Shown here in pieces: positions 14,406-22,491 of a stretch of DNA of 29,597 bases. Made by a program: the position numbers and the translations under genes. The notes below the pieces were generated by a model. It was not told the DNA's origin, made no database searches, and saw nothing but the letters and a program-made list of their open reading frames with translations. Source of the DNA: VRUE01 sp045805805. GTDB taxonomy: Bacteria; Actinomycetota; Thermoleophilia; Solirubrobacterales; 70-9. Position 1 is the stretch's first letter. Every line of letters starts with the position of its first letter. Location: assembly GCA_045805805.1 (NCBI GenBank), contig JBJMKO010000033.1:1-29597 (forward strand), in the 5' to 3' direction.

Positions 14406-16493
14406 TTGACCAGCTTCTTGACCGAATACGGAGTCGTCGTCGCGCTTGCCTGCGCCGCGGCGGCAGTCCTGTACGGAATCATCATCACCCAGCGCCTGAT
14501 GGCGAAGTCGCCAGGCAACGACCGCATGCAGGAAATTTCCGGTGCGGTCCAGGAGGGCGCCAAGGCCTACCTCAACCGCCAGTACACGATCATCGCCGCA
14601 GTCGCCGTGCCGATCGCGGTCGTGCTCTGGTTCCTGCAGGACTACCACACCGCAATTGGATTCGTCTTCGGCGGCATCCTCTCCGGCGCAGCCGGATTCA
14701 TCGGCATGAACGTCTCGGTTCGAGCCAACTCTCGCGTCGCAGAGGCCGCCCGCGGCGGGGTGCCGCCGGCGCTCGACGTCGCCTTCAAGGGTGGCTCGGT
14801 CACCGGCATGCTCGTCGTCGGCTTGGCGCTGTTCGGCGTCGCCGGCTACTACGGCATCCTCGTCCTCACCGGCAGCTCCGACAAGGAGGCTGTCGACGCG
14901 CTCGTCGGCCTCGGCTTCGGCGGCTCGCTGATCTCGGTCTTCGCCCGGCTCGGCGGCGGCATCTTCACCAAGGCCGCCGACGTCGGCGCCGACCTGGTCG
15001 GCAAGGTCGAGGCGGGCATCCCCGAGGACGACCCGCGCAACCCGGCCGTGATCGCCGACAACGTCGGCGACAACGTCGGCGACTGCGCCGGCATGGCCGC
15101 GGACCTCTTCGAGACCTACGCGGTCACCTCCGTCGCCGTGATGCTGCTCGGCGTTCTCACCTTCACCGGAGCGGACGGCGAATTCGCCCGCGCGGTCGCG
15201 ATCTACCCGCTGGTAATCGGCGCCGTCGCGATCGTCGCCTCGATCGTCGGGGCGCTGCTTGTGCGGACCAGCTCCGACCGGGTCGAGGGAGCGCTCTACA
15301 CCGGCGTGGTAGCCGCCGGGATCCTCTCGATCGCCGCCTTCTACCCGATCACCGACTGGCTGATGAGCGACCCGGTACGACTCGGCCTCAAAGCCGGTGC
15401 CGATGCCGTTACCACGACCGACCTCTGGCTCTGCTCGGTGATCGGCGTGGCAGTCACGGCGTTGCTCTTCGTGATCACCGAATTTTATACGTCGACCCGC
15501 TTCCGTCCGGTCAAGACGATTGCGCAGGCGTCGGAGACGGGCCATGCGACGAACATCATCCAGGGGCTCGCCCAGGGCTTCCAGTCGACCGCGGCTCCCG
15601 CGCTCGTGCTGGCGCTGGCGATTCTTGGTGCCAATGAGCTGGCCGGCATCTATGGCATCGGCATCGCCGTGATGGGGCAGCTCTCGCTCTGCGGCCTGAT
15701 CGTCGCCCTCGACGCCTTCGGGCCGATCACCGACAACGCCGGCGGCATCGCCGAGATGGCCGACCTGCCGGAGGACGTGCGCAACGTCACCGACCCGCTC
15801 GACGCGGTCGGCAATACGACCAAGGCCGTAACCAAGGGCTACGCGATCGGCTCCGCCGCCCTTGCCGCGCTGGTGCTGTTCGCCGCCTTCAAGAGCGAAC
15901 TTGCCGGCGAGGCGCCGGCAGGGTTCGACCTCAACGGCCTCTTCAACCTCTCCAGCCCCGACGTTCTGATCGGGTTGATCATCGGCGGCATGATGGTCTA
16001 CCTCTTCGCTGCCTTTGCGATCGAGGCGGTCGGCCGCGCCGGCGGTCAGGTGGTCGAACAGGTGCGCGAGCAGTTCCGCGAGCACCCGGGGATCATGGAG
16101 GGCACGGAAAAACCCGACTACGCGAAAACGGTCAGCATCGTCACTCTGGCTGCTCAGAAGGAGATGATCCTTCCCTCGCTGATCCCGATCGTCGTCCCCG
16201 TCATCGTCGGCCTGCTCAGTGTCGACGCGCTCGGCGGCCTGCTGATCGGCGTCATCGTCGTCGGCCTCTTCGCCGCGGTCTCGATGACCGCGGGCGGCGG
16301 TGCCTGGGACAACGCCAAGAAGCTGATCGAGGATGGCGCCCATGGCGGCAAGGGCTCCGAGGCCCACGCGGCCTCGGTCACCGGCGACACGGTCGGCGAT
16401 CCCTACAAGGACACGGCCGGGCCGGCGATCAACCCGATGATCAAGGTCGCCAACATCGTCGCGATCCTGATCATCCCGATCGTTCACTTCTGA
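14406..16493 (+). CDS. hppA: Membrane-bound proton-translocating pyrophosphatase, K+-independent type
   Basis: Integral membrane pump that couples PPi hydrolysis to H+ export. The 695-residue protein starts at TTG 14406, 5 nt after a strong GGAGGAA. About 16 membrane helices are expected for the family. The substrate site is seen in DVGADLVGKVEAGIPEDDPRNP (from about residue 192) and NVGDNVGDCAGMAADLFE, and again in FGPITDNAGGIAEMA and the C-terminal DNAKK and GDTVGDPYKDTAGPA. The subtype-determining position reads GNTTK (Lys about 473) where K+-dependent enzymes have Ala (GNTTA), so this should be a K+-independent H+ pump. It is probably a separate transcription unit from the genes that follow, as a large palindrome and a 270-base gap come after it. 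Confidence 0.96.
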   Translation: MTSFLTEYGVVVALACAAAAVLYGIIITQRLMAKSPGNDRMQEISGAVQEGAKAYLNRQYTIIAAVAVPIAVVLWFLQDYHTAIGFVFGGILSGAAGFIGMNVSVRANSRVAEAARGGVPPALDVAFKGGSVTGMLVVGLALFGVAGYYGILVLTGSSDKEAVDALVGLGFGGSLISVFARLGGGIFTKAADVGADLVGKVEAGIPEDDPRNPAVIADNVGDNVGDCAGMAADLFETYAVTSVAVMLLGVLTFTGADGEFARAVAIYPLVIGAVAIVASIVGALLVRTSSDRVEGALYTGVVAAGILSIAAFYPITDWLMSDPVRLGLKAGADAVTTTDLWLCSVIGVAVTALLFVITEFYTSTRFRPVKTIAQASETGHATNIIQGLAQGFQSTAAPALVLALAILGANELAGIYGIGIAVMGQLSLCGLIVALDAFGPITDNAGGIAEMADLPEDVRNVTDPLDAVGNTTKAVTKGYAIGSAALAALVLFAAFKSELAGEAPAGFDLNGLFNLSSPDVLIGLIIGGMMVYLFAAFAIEAVGRAGGQVVEQVREQFREHPGIMEGTEKPDYAKTVSIVTLAAQKEMILPSLIPIVVPVIVGLLSVDALGGLLIGVIVVGLFAAVSMTAGGGAWDNAKKLIEDGAHGGKGSEAHAASVTGDTVGDPYKDTAGPAINPMIKVANIVAILIIPIVHF

Positions 16494-16510
16494 GAGATCC
16501 GAGCGGGGTG

Positions 16511-16621
16511 GGGGCGTCGGGCGTCCCTCCCGGCTCAACTTTTTCGGTGGGGCGCCGCCGGCTTAACCGCGGGCGGATCGACGAAAAAGTACAAGCCGCG
16601 GGGAGGGACACCCGACGCCCC
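16511..16621. repeat. Large imperfect inverted repeat downstream of hppA
   Basis: Left arm 16511-16546 and right arm 16582-16621 are reverse complements with one transition and two small gaps. The outer blocks are GGGGCGTCGGGCGTCCCTCC and its partner GGAGGGACACCCGACGCCCC; the inner blocks are ACTTTTTCG and CGAAAAAGT. The loop is 35 nt. It could act as the hppA terminator or an mRNA-stabilising 3' stem, or extrude as a cruciform. The outer arm resembles arms of the inverted repeats at 24497-24562 and 29157-29307. The rest of the hppA-to-oxidase gap shows no gene. Confidence 0.75.
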
Positions 16622-16748
16622 TCTCAGGGTTCGGCGGCTCGGGGGCGGCACGGATGATCGAAGGGCTCCTCGTGGCGTAGCTTCCTGCTCGCCTTGCGAT
16701 GGCAATTCGAGATGAGAGCTTCAAACACAAACTCAGCGGAGGGGGCGC

Positions 16749-16754
16749 TAGGGT
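16749..16754 (+). promoter_or_regulatory. Possible -10 box, leaderless start of the oxidase gene
   Basis: TAGGGT ends 10 nt before ATG 16765, and there is no Shine-Dalgarno at a proper distance. Weak on its own, it follows the pattern of other putative leaderless starts in this window. Confidence 0.25.
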
Positions 16755-16764
16755 CGCGGGCCAG

Positions 16765-17856
16765 ATGACCGAGAACCTGATCAACGTCGCTGACTTCGAG
16801 CGCGTTGCCGCCGAGAAGCTCGACCCGGGCACGGCCGGCTACTTCTTCGGCGGGGCCGGCGACGAGGTGACGCTGGCCGAGAACGTCGCTGCCTGGAGCC
16901 GCTGGCGGCTGCGGCCTCGGGTGCTGGCCGGGCATAGCGAGTGGACCACGCGGATCGATGTGCTCGGGACCGAGGCCTCGATGCCGATCCTGGTCGCGCC
17001 GGTTGCCTACCAGCGGCTGGTCGACTCCGAGGGCGAGGTGGCGATGGTGCGAGCAGCCGCCGCGGCCGGGACCGTGATGTGCCTATCGACCCTGGCGACG
17101 GCTCGCCCGTCCGAGGTCGCGGCGGCAGCGCCGGGCGGTCGCCGCTGGTTTCAGCTCTACCGCTTTCGCGACGAAGGGGTCACCAGAGCGCTGCTGGACG
17201 AGGCGGTGGATTCCGGCTTTGAGGCGATCGTCGTCACCGTGGACACACCCCCTGGAGGACGGCGGGAGCGCGACCTGCGAACCGGATTCAAGATTCCCAT
17301 GGGGCTCGGCGTGCCCAGCGTTCAGGCTGCGCTCGGCTCCGAGCGCGCGGTGACGATCGAGGAGACCTTTGCCCTGATGGATCCGGGCCTGGGTTGGGAG
17401 GACTTCGAAAAGCTCGTGTCCGAGTGCGACGTGCCGGTGCTCGTCAAGGGAGTGCTCACGGGGGAGGACGCGGTTCTGGCCGTCGAGCACGGTGCCGCCG
17501 GCATCGTCGTCTCCAATCACGGTGGACGCCAGCTCGACCGGGCCGTGGCGACGGCTGAGGCATTGCCGGAGGTCGTCGACGCGGTCGAGGGAAGGGCCAC
17601 CGTCCTCCTAGACGGCGGCATACGACGCGGCACCGATGTCGTGATCGCCCTCGCCCTCGGCGCAGACGCCGTGTTGGTCGGCCGTCCGGCGCTCTGGGGC
17701 CTTGCCGCGGCCGGCGAGGCAGGAGCGCTCAGAGTGCTCGAGCTGCTGCGTGACGAGCTGGAGCTCGCCCTCGCCCTCTGCGGTTGCTCATCCCCTTCCG
17801 AGCTGGGTCGCGCTCACGTGCGCCAGGCGCCCTCGGCGCCCGTATATTCGGGCTAG
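16765..17856 (+). CDS. FMN-dependent alpha-hydroxy-acid oxidase/dehydrogenase
   Basis: Oxidises an L-2-hydroxy acid such as lactate or glycolate with FMN. From ATG 16765 (MTENLINVADFERVAAEKLD) the protein has 363 residues, as expected for the family; an earlier in-frame ATG at 16699 adds 22 residues with no similarity. FMN and substrate motifs: YFFGGAGDEVTLAENVAAW, PILVAPVAYQRLV, the FQLYRFRD and VTVDTPPGGRRERDLRTGF segments, VLVKGVLTGEDA (FMN Lys), the catalytic His and Arg in SNHGGRQLD and the phosphate loop LLDGGIRRGTD with ADAVLVGRPALWG. Whether it is an oxidase, a monooxygenase or a quinone-linked dehydrogenase cannot be decided. It is followed at once by the transporter cluster. Confidence 0.88.
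   Translation: MTENLINVADFERVAAEKLDPGTAGYFFGGAGDEVTLAENVAAWSRWRLRPRVLAGHSEWTTRIDVLGTEASMPILVAPVAYQRLVDSEGEVAMVRAAAAAGTVMCLSTLATARPSEVAAAAPGGRRWFQLYRFRDEGVTRALLDEAVDSGFEAIVVTVDTPPGGRRERDLRTGFKIPMGLGVPSVQAALGSERAVTIEETFALMDPGLGWEDFEKLVSECDVPVLVKGVLTGEDAVLAVEHGAAGIVVSNHGGRQLDRAVATAEALPEVVDAVEGRATVLLDGGIRRGTDVVIALALGADAVLVGRPALWGLAAAGEAGALRVLELLRDELELALALCGCSSPSELGRAHVRQAPSAPVYSG
17843..17848 (+). promoter_or_regulatory. Candidate -10 box inside a small palindrome
   Basis: TATATT is flanked by perfect 5-nt inverted repeats (GCCCG and CGGGC, 17838-17853). It ends 8 nt before ATG 17857, the start of a seven-codon open frame, and 31 nt before the transporter ATG. It is the only AT-rich spot near the transporter start. 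Confidence 0.4.
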
Positions 17857-17880
17857 ATGGCGACCGCTTCCACCACCTGA
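17857..17880 (+). CDS. Possible seven-codon upstream leader ORF (MATASTT)
   Basis: ATG GCG ACC GCT TCC ACC ACC TGA begins one base after the oxidase stop codon and ends in TGATG, the TGA overlapping the ATG of the permease gene. The permease start lacks a Shine-Dalgarno, so ribosomes finishing this mini-frame could re-initiate there. Together with the TATATT box 8 nt upstream it would form a leaderless leader peptide. The evidence is positional only; short frames of this kind also occur by chance. Confidence 0.3.
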   Translation: MATASTT

Positions 17881-19778
17881 TGGCCCAGCGCATCCCCCGC
17901 GACGAATCGCTGAGCCGCGTCCACGGCGTCGGCTCGCTGTTCGCCGCGGCCTACGGCAACGTCGGCTCCTCGATCTATTACGCGCTCGGGGTCACCGCTG
18001 CGTTCGCACTCGGCCTGACCCCGGTCGCCTTCGTCATCTCGGGCCTGATCTTCGCCGCCACCGCCGCGACCTACGCCGAGGCGACCGTGATGTTCCCGGA
18101 GGCGGGCGGCTCCTCGAGCTTCGCCCGCCACGCCTTCAACGAGCTGGTCAGCTTCGTCGCCGCCTGGGGGCAGATGCTCAACTACACGATCACGGTCGCG
18201 ATCTCGGCCTTCTTCGTGCCGCACTACCTCGCCGTCTTCTGGCCCTGGCTCGGCGACAGCCCCGGCGACATCGTCGGCGGCGCGGCCCTGATCGTCGCCC
18301 TTGCCCTGATCAACATTCGCGGCACCGAGGAGTCTGCCCGGTTGAACCTCGTGCTCGCCATCGCCGACCTCGCGACCCAGGTCGTGCTGGTCGGGATCGG
18401 CCTCGTCCTCGTCTTCAGCCCCCAGGTCCTGGTCGACAACGTCCACCTCGGCGTCGCCCCGACCTGGAGCGACTTCGCGCTCGGGATCGCGGTCGGGATG
18501 ATCGCCTACACCGGGATCGAGACGATCTCCAACATGGCCGAGGAGGCCAAGGACGCGGCCCGCACGATTCCCCGCAGCGTCGGCCTGGTCGTGATCGCCG
18601 TGCTCGGCCTCTACCTGCTGATCCCGGTCGTCGCCCTCTCGGCGATGCCGGTGGTCAAGGACGCCGCCGGTCACTATTCGACGGCGCTCGGCTCGACCTT
18701 CGCCGACGACCCGATTCTCGGCATCGTCGAGAACCTCGGCCTCTCCTCGGGCCCGACCGAGATCCTCCGCTACTACGTCGGCGTCCTGGCCGCGGTGATC
18801 CTGCTGATCGCGACCAACGCCGGCCTGATCGGGGTCTCCCGCCTCACCTACTCGATGGGACAGCACCGCCAGCTGCCCGAGGTCCTGCGCCAGGTCCATC
18901 CCCGGTACCGCACCCCCTACATCGCGATCCTGGTCTTCGCCGCGATCGCGATCGTCACCCTGCTGCCGGGCAAGACCGACTTCCTGGCGACGATGTACTC
19001 GTTCGGGGCGATGCTCTCCTTCACGATCGCCCACGTCGCGGTGATCCAGCTGCGGCGCCGCCAGGCGGGGGTCGAGCGGTCCTGGAAGCCGCCACTCAAC
19101 ATCCGCGCCTTCGGCGTCGAGGTGCCGCTGACGGCGGTCCTCGGCGGGCTCGGCACCTTTGCCGCCTGGATCGTGGTGATGGCGCTCAACCCGCGCACGC
19201 TGGTGGTCGGCACCGCCTGGATGGCGCTGGGGATCGGCCTCTACGTCCTCTACCGCCGCAACCAGAAACTGCCGCTGACCGAGACCGTGAAGGTGCTGCT
19301 GCCGGAGCCGCTCGGGGTCGAGGAGATCGAGTACCGCAGCGTGCTCGTCGCCTTCGAGGACGGTGGGCCATTCTCCGAGGACATGGTCGCGACCGCGGTC
19401 AAGCTTGCCTCCAAGCGCCGCCGCGGCATCCACGTCCACTCGATGTTGACCGTGCCCACCCACCTCCCCCTGGACGCGGCGCTGCCCGAGCCCGAAGCCG
19501 AGGCCCAGAGCAAGATCGAGCAGGCGAAGCTGATCGGGGGCCAGCGGGTGACCGGGCACGTGGAGCGCGTCCGGCCCGGACAGGCCGGCTATGAGATCGC
19601 CGACGAGGCGAAGCTGATCGACGCCGCCGCGGTGGTCCTCGGCCTGCGCTACCGCAACGGTCGTCCGCTCTATGACAAGACACTGCAGACGGTGCTCGGC
19701 GAGCGTCCCTGTCGCGTCATCGTCGTCTCCGAACAGGACGCCCAGCGGGGGACCGATCCCGCGCCGGCCCTGGCCTAG
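17880..19778 (+). CDS. APC-family permease with C-terminal Usp domain (first of two)
   Basis: Membrane transporter of the amino acid-polyamine-cation superfamily. From ATG 17880 (MAQRIPRDESLSRVHGVGSLF) the protein has 632 residues; the longer frame from 17784 runs through the oxidase gene. The first helix contains the broken-helix motif AAYGNVGSSIYYALGV, and about 12 membrane segments follow up to residue 465. The cytoplasmic tail (from YRSVLVAFEDGG, about residue 485) is a UspA-like domain ending RNGRPLYDKTLQTVLGERPCRVIVVS. This APC-Usp layout is that of KimA (YdaO), a K+/H+ symporter inhibited by c-di-AMP, and of mycobacterial Rv2690c beside ceoB/ceoC. With two RCK genes downstream, potassium is the most likely substrate, though an amino acid cannot be excluded. 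Confidence 0.85.
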   Translation: MAQRIPRDESLSRVHGVGSLFAAAYGNVGSSIYYALGVTAAFALGLTPVAFVISGLIFAATAATYAEATVMFPEAGGSSSFARHAFNELVSFVAAWGQMLNYTITVAISAFFVPHYLAVFWPWLGDSPGDIVGGAALIVALALINIRGTEESARLNLVLAIADLATQVVLVGIGLVLVFSPQVLVDNVHLGVAPTWSDFALGIAVGMIAYTGIETISNMAEEAKDAARTIPRSVGLVVIAVLGLYLLIPVVALSAMPVVKDAAGHYSTALGSTFADDPILGIVENLGLSSGPTEILRYYVGVLAAVILLIATNAGLIGVSRLTYSMGQHRQLPEVLRQVHPRYRTPYIAILVFAAIAIVTLLPGKTDFLATMYSFGAMLSFTIAHVAVIQLRRRQAGVERSWKPPLNIRAFGVEVPLTAVLGGLGTFAAWIVVMALNPRTLVVGTAWMALGIGLYVLYRRNQKLPLTETVKVLLPEPLGVEEIEYRSVLVAFEDGGPFSEDMVATAVKLASKRRRGIHVHSMLTVPTHLPLDAALPEPEAEAQSKIEQAKLIGGQRVTGHVERVRPGQAGYEIADEAKLIDAAAVVLGLRYRNGRPLYDKTLQTVLGERPCRVIVVSEQDAQRGTDPAPALA

Positions 19779-19781
19779 AAT
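19776..19781 (+). promoter_or_regulatory. Candidate -10 box for a leaderless small gene
   Basis: TAGAAT begins at the stop codon of the preceding permease and ends 9 nt before ATG 19791, with no Shine-Dalgarno between. It may drive an internal transcript for the small membrane protein and second permease. Confidence 0.4.
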
Positions 19782-19790
19782 CGCCCCTTG

Positions 19791-19979
19791 ATGACCTCCC
19801 CCGAGCGGATCTACCGCGGTTCGATACGCCTCTTCTCGCTCGTCTTCGTCGTCCTTGGCCTGGCGCTCCTCATCAGCACCTTTGCCGGGGGCGGCGGCCC
19901 ACTCTCGGTCGGCACCCTGCTCGGCATCGCCTTTCTCGCGGTCGGGGCCGGGCGGCTATGGATCTCGGCGCGAACGTGA
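19791..19979 (+). CDS. Small two-helix membrane protein
   Basis: A 62-residue protein (MTSPERIYRGSIRLFSLVF...) between the two permease genes. Two hydrophobic segments, SLVFVVLGLALLISTFAG (about residues 16-33) and VGTLLGIAFLAVGAGRLWIS (about 40-59), are separated by a Gly/Pro-rich turn, consistent with a helical hairpin in the membrane. I recognise no named family. It starts 12 nt after the first permease and its TGA overlaps a GTG start of the second (GTGA), so it is embedded in the operon. It may be an accessory subunit of the permeases, but that is inferred from position only. A TTG three bases upstream is an alternative start. Confidence 0.75.
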   Translation: MTSPERIYRGSIRLFSLVFVVLGLALLISTFAGGGGPLSVGTLLGIAFLAVGAGRLWISART

Positions 19980-21982
19980 GCGAGCCCGAAAAGCCACAGC
20001 GCCAGCGCCTGGACCCGCTCCTGCGGCGCGGCCTCGGCGTGCCTGGTCTCTTCGTCGCGGTCTACTCGGCCGTCGGCTTCTCGATCTACTTCGCGCTCGG
20101 CGTCGTTGCCGACCGCGGCCTCGGCATCACCCCGCTGATCTTCCTCGTCTCCGGTTTGCTCTTCGTGCTGACCACGCTCAGCTACGTCGAGGGGGGAGCG
20201 ATGTTCCGCGAGCGCGGGGGCTCTTCGAGCTTCGCCCGCCACGCCTTCAACGAGCTGATCGCCTTCATCGCCGGCTGGGCGATCCTGATCGACTACCTGA
20301 TCGTCGCCGCCCTGGCGGCGATCTCGGTCCCGCACTACCTGGAGCCGATCTCTTCCAACCTCTCGGAGGCCGGCTGGGAGATCGGAGTCGCAGGCGCCGT
20401 GATCGTCGCGGCCTGCGTGCTCAATGTCCTCAACATCACCGGGCGCGGCAGGGAGAGGCCGCTGGCGGTGCTTGCCCTCGCCGACATCGCCCTGCAGCTG
20501 GCCGTGATCGTGGTTGGCCTGCTGGCCGTCTTGCATCCCGATCGCCTCACGGACCAGGTCCACCTCTTCACCAGCCCCAGCTTCCGCGACATCGTCTACT
20601 CGGCGGTCGTCGCGATGCTCGCCTACGCCGGCATCGAGGCCGCCTCGGATCTCGCTCCGGACATCGACGTCGAGCCTCGCGACCTCAAGCGGATCGTCTC
20701 GCTGGGCGCCTTCGCCGTGCCCCTCGTCTACGCCGGCATGGCGGCGATCGCGCTGATGGCCGTGCCGGTCGTGGCCGGCCCGCACGGCCCGCACACCGCG
20801 TTGGGAAGTGAATTCGTCGAGGCGCCCGTGCTCGGCGTGGTCTCGGCTTACCATCCCATCTGGGTCTCGCACGCGATGCGCTGGCTGGTCGCGCTGATCG
20901 CCACCCCGGTGCTGTTCTGGGCGAGCACGACGGCGCTCCTGGGCGTGTCCCGGCATATCTACACGCTGGCGATCAACCGCCAGATCCCGAGCTGGCTGGG
21001 CAAGCTGAACAGCCGCCACGCGACCCCGCACGTGGCGATTGCGATCTCCGGTGTGATCGCGATCGGCCTCGTCGTGCCGACCGACGTCAAGCTGCTGGCC
21101 GGCATCTACGCCTTCGGCGCGACCCTGGCGATCACGATCGCCCAGCTCTCGATCGTGCGCCTGCGCATCACCGACCCCGAGCGCCGGCGACCATTCAGGG
21201 TGCCCTTCGACATCCCCTGGCGTGGCGCCCGCCTGCCGGCTCCGGCGATCTTTGCCGCCCTGATCAGCGGCCTCGCCTTCATCAGCGTGCTCGCCTACCA
21301 CGACCGTGCCCGCTGGGTCGGCGGCGGTTGGATGCTGTTCGGCCTTCTCTTCTACGTCATCTACCGCAAGGTCTTCGAGGGGACGACCTTGACCAAGCGC
21401 GTCTCGGTAACGGAGAAGGCCCTGACCAAGCAGGTGCCCGAAGTCGCCTTTCGCAACATCCTCGTGCCCGTCTTCGGCACCAAGCTCGACGACGACATCG
21501 TCGCCACCGCCGGGCGCCTCGCCGCTGCCGAGCAGGAGGAGTCCGGTGAGGACGACGGCGAGACGCGGCTCCATCTCGTCTACGTGATCGAGGTCCCGCT
21601 GGCATTGCCGCTGGATGCAGAGCTGCCGGCCGAGGTCGAGGAGGCGCAGCGGGCCCTGAAGAGGGCAGGCGACGTGGGCGAGGAGTACGAGGACGTGAGA
21701 GTGGCCGGAGAGGTCGTACGCGCTCGGGACATCGGTGCTGGGATCGTCGATGAGGCGCGGCGGCGCGGCGCCGAGGCGATCGTGATCGGGGGCGAGCCCC
21801 CGAGCAGGATCAAGGGAGGCGCGGCGCTGGGCGGGATCGGCGCCGCAAAGCCGGCTGAGATCGGCGCCGCGACCGAGTACGTCCTCAAGAAGGCGCCGTG
21901 TCGGGTGCTTCTCACGGCTCCGCCGGAGACGTCCCCCGATGCCTCGCCCGAGCCGCTGACCGAGCCGATCGCGGCGGACTAG
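19976..21982 (+). CDS. APC-family permease with C-terminal Usp domain (second of two)
   Basis: Paralogue of the permease at 17880. The GTG at 19976 overlaps the small gene's TGA (GTGA) and gives 668 residues (MSEPEKPQRQRLDPLLRRGLG); ATG 19958 would add six. The same landmarks appear: AVYSAVGFSIYFALGVVADRG in helix 1, RGGSSSFARHAFNELIAFIAGWA (nearly identical to the first copy's GGSSSFARHAFNELVSFVAAW), YAGIEAASDLAPDIDVEPRDLKR and about 12 helices. The C-terminal Usp-like domain (FRNILVPVFGTKLDDDIVATAGRLAAA) is longer, with a Glu-rich insertion and the ending APCRVLLTAPPET. Tandem, diverged copies suggest two affinities, two ions or a heterodimer. The RCK genes follow within 25 nt. Confidence 0.85.
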   Translation: MSEPEKPQRQRLDPLLRRGLGVPGLFVAVYSAVGFSIYFALGVVADRGLGITPLIFLVSGLLFVLTTLSYVEGGAMFRERGGSSSFARHAFNELIAFIAGWAILIDYLIVAALAAISVPHYLEPISSNLSEAGWEIGVAGAVIVAACVLNVLNITGRGRERPLAVLALADIALQLAVIVVGLLAVLHPDRLTDQVHLFTSPSFRDIVYSAVVAMLAYAGIEAASDLAPDIDVEPRDLKRIVSLGAFAVPLVYAGMAAIALMAVPVVAGPHGPHTALGSEFVEAPVLGVVSAYHPIWVSHAMRWLVALIATPVLFWASTTALLGVSRHIYTLAINRQIPSWLGKLNSRHATPHVAIAISGVIAIGLVVPTDVKLLAGIYAFGATLAITIAQLSIVRLRITDPERRRPFRVPFDIPWRGARLPAPAIFAALISGLAFISVLAYHDRARWVGGGWMLFGLLFYVIYRKVFEGTTLTKRVSVTEKALTKQVPEVAFRNILVPVFGTKLDDDIVATAGRLAAAEQEESGEDDGETRLHLVYVIEVPLALPLDAELPAEVEEAQRALKRAGDVGEEYEDVRVAGEVVRARDIGAGIVDEARRRGAEAIVIGGEPPSRIKGGAALGGIGAAKPAEIGAATEYVLKKAPCRVLLTAPPETSPDASPEPLTEPIAAD

Positions 21983-22003
21983 TATCCAGCCCGTGGTGAC
22001 GCC

Positions 22004-22474
22004 TTGTTCATTCTGATCGTCGGCTGCGGCCGCGTTGGGTCTTCGGTGGCCCGCGCGATGCTGAGCGAGGGCCATGAAGTCTCCTGCCTCGATGAGGACC
22101 CGGAGTCCCACGCTCGGCTCGAGGTCGGGCTCGACAAGGGCTGGGAGGACCTCGGCGGGCAGTTCACGGTCGGTGCCGGACTGGAGACGGATGCGCTTGT
22201 CGCAGCCGGGATCGAGAAGGCCGACGCTTTCATCGCCTCAACCGACGGCGACAACACGAACATCGTGATCGCCCAGATCGCCCAGCGTCGCTATGAAGTG
22301 CCAACCGTGATCGCCCGCATCCTCGACCCGCTGCGCGCCGAATGGTACGAGGGACAGGGCCTTCGAACCGTCTGCCCGACCCGGGTCGCGATCGACATGC
22401 TGGAGGGCGCCGTTCGCGAGGGCGCGCCGCGCGGTGGGACGAGTCCCTCTGACGGCTCGGCGGAAGTCGCGTAG
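22004..22474 (+). CDS. TrkA-family RCK protein, short (RCK_N only)
   Basis: NAD(H)-binding regulatory subunit of a potassium transport system. The 156-residue protein starts at TTG 22004; no better start exists in frame. The Rossmann motif is FILIVGCGRVGSSVARAML with an acidic residue after strand 2 (VSCLDEDPE), then DALVAAGIEKADAFIASTDGDNTNIVIAQIAQRRY and PTVIARILDPLRAEWYEGQGL. It stops after the N-terminal RCK domain and ends in a Gly/Ser-rich tail, whereas TrkA/CeoB-type partners usually also carry an RCK_C domain. A TAGTAT box lies 18 nt upstream, overlapping the permease stop. The complete partner follows 17 nt downstream. Confidence 0.88.
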   Translation: MFILIVGCGRVGSSVARAMLSEGHEVSCLDEDPESHARLEVGLDKGWEDLGGQFTVGAGLETDALVAAGIEKADAFIASTDGDNTNIVIAQIAQRRYEVPTVIARILDPLRAEWYEGQGLRTVCPTRVAIDMLEGAVREGAPRGGTSPSDGSAEVA

Positions 22475-22491
22475 GGGAGAGGGCGGGTCGC

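Noticed and set aside
14337..16538. 733-codon open frame on the minus strand opposite hppA
   Set aside because: Product is Asp/Arg/Gly-rich without membrane segments or motifs. It is the antisense of a well-conserved pump in GC-rich DNA, where long antisense frames are expected.
17702..19594. 630-codon plus-strand frame overlapping the first permease
   Set aside because: Arg/Pro/Gly-rich translation in the wrong frame of a clear APC permease; no motif or start signal.
19811..22111. 766-codon minus-strand frame opposite the second permease
   Set aside because: Composition is that of an antisense shadow (Asp, Arg, Gly, His-rich), with no domain recognised.
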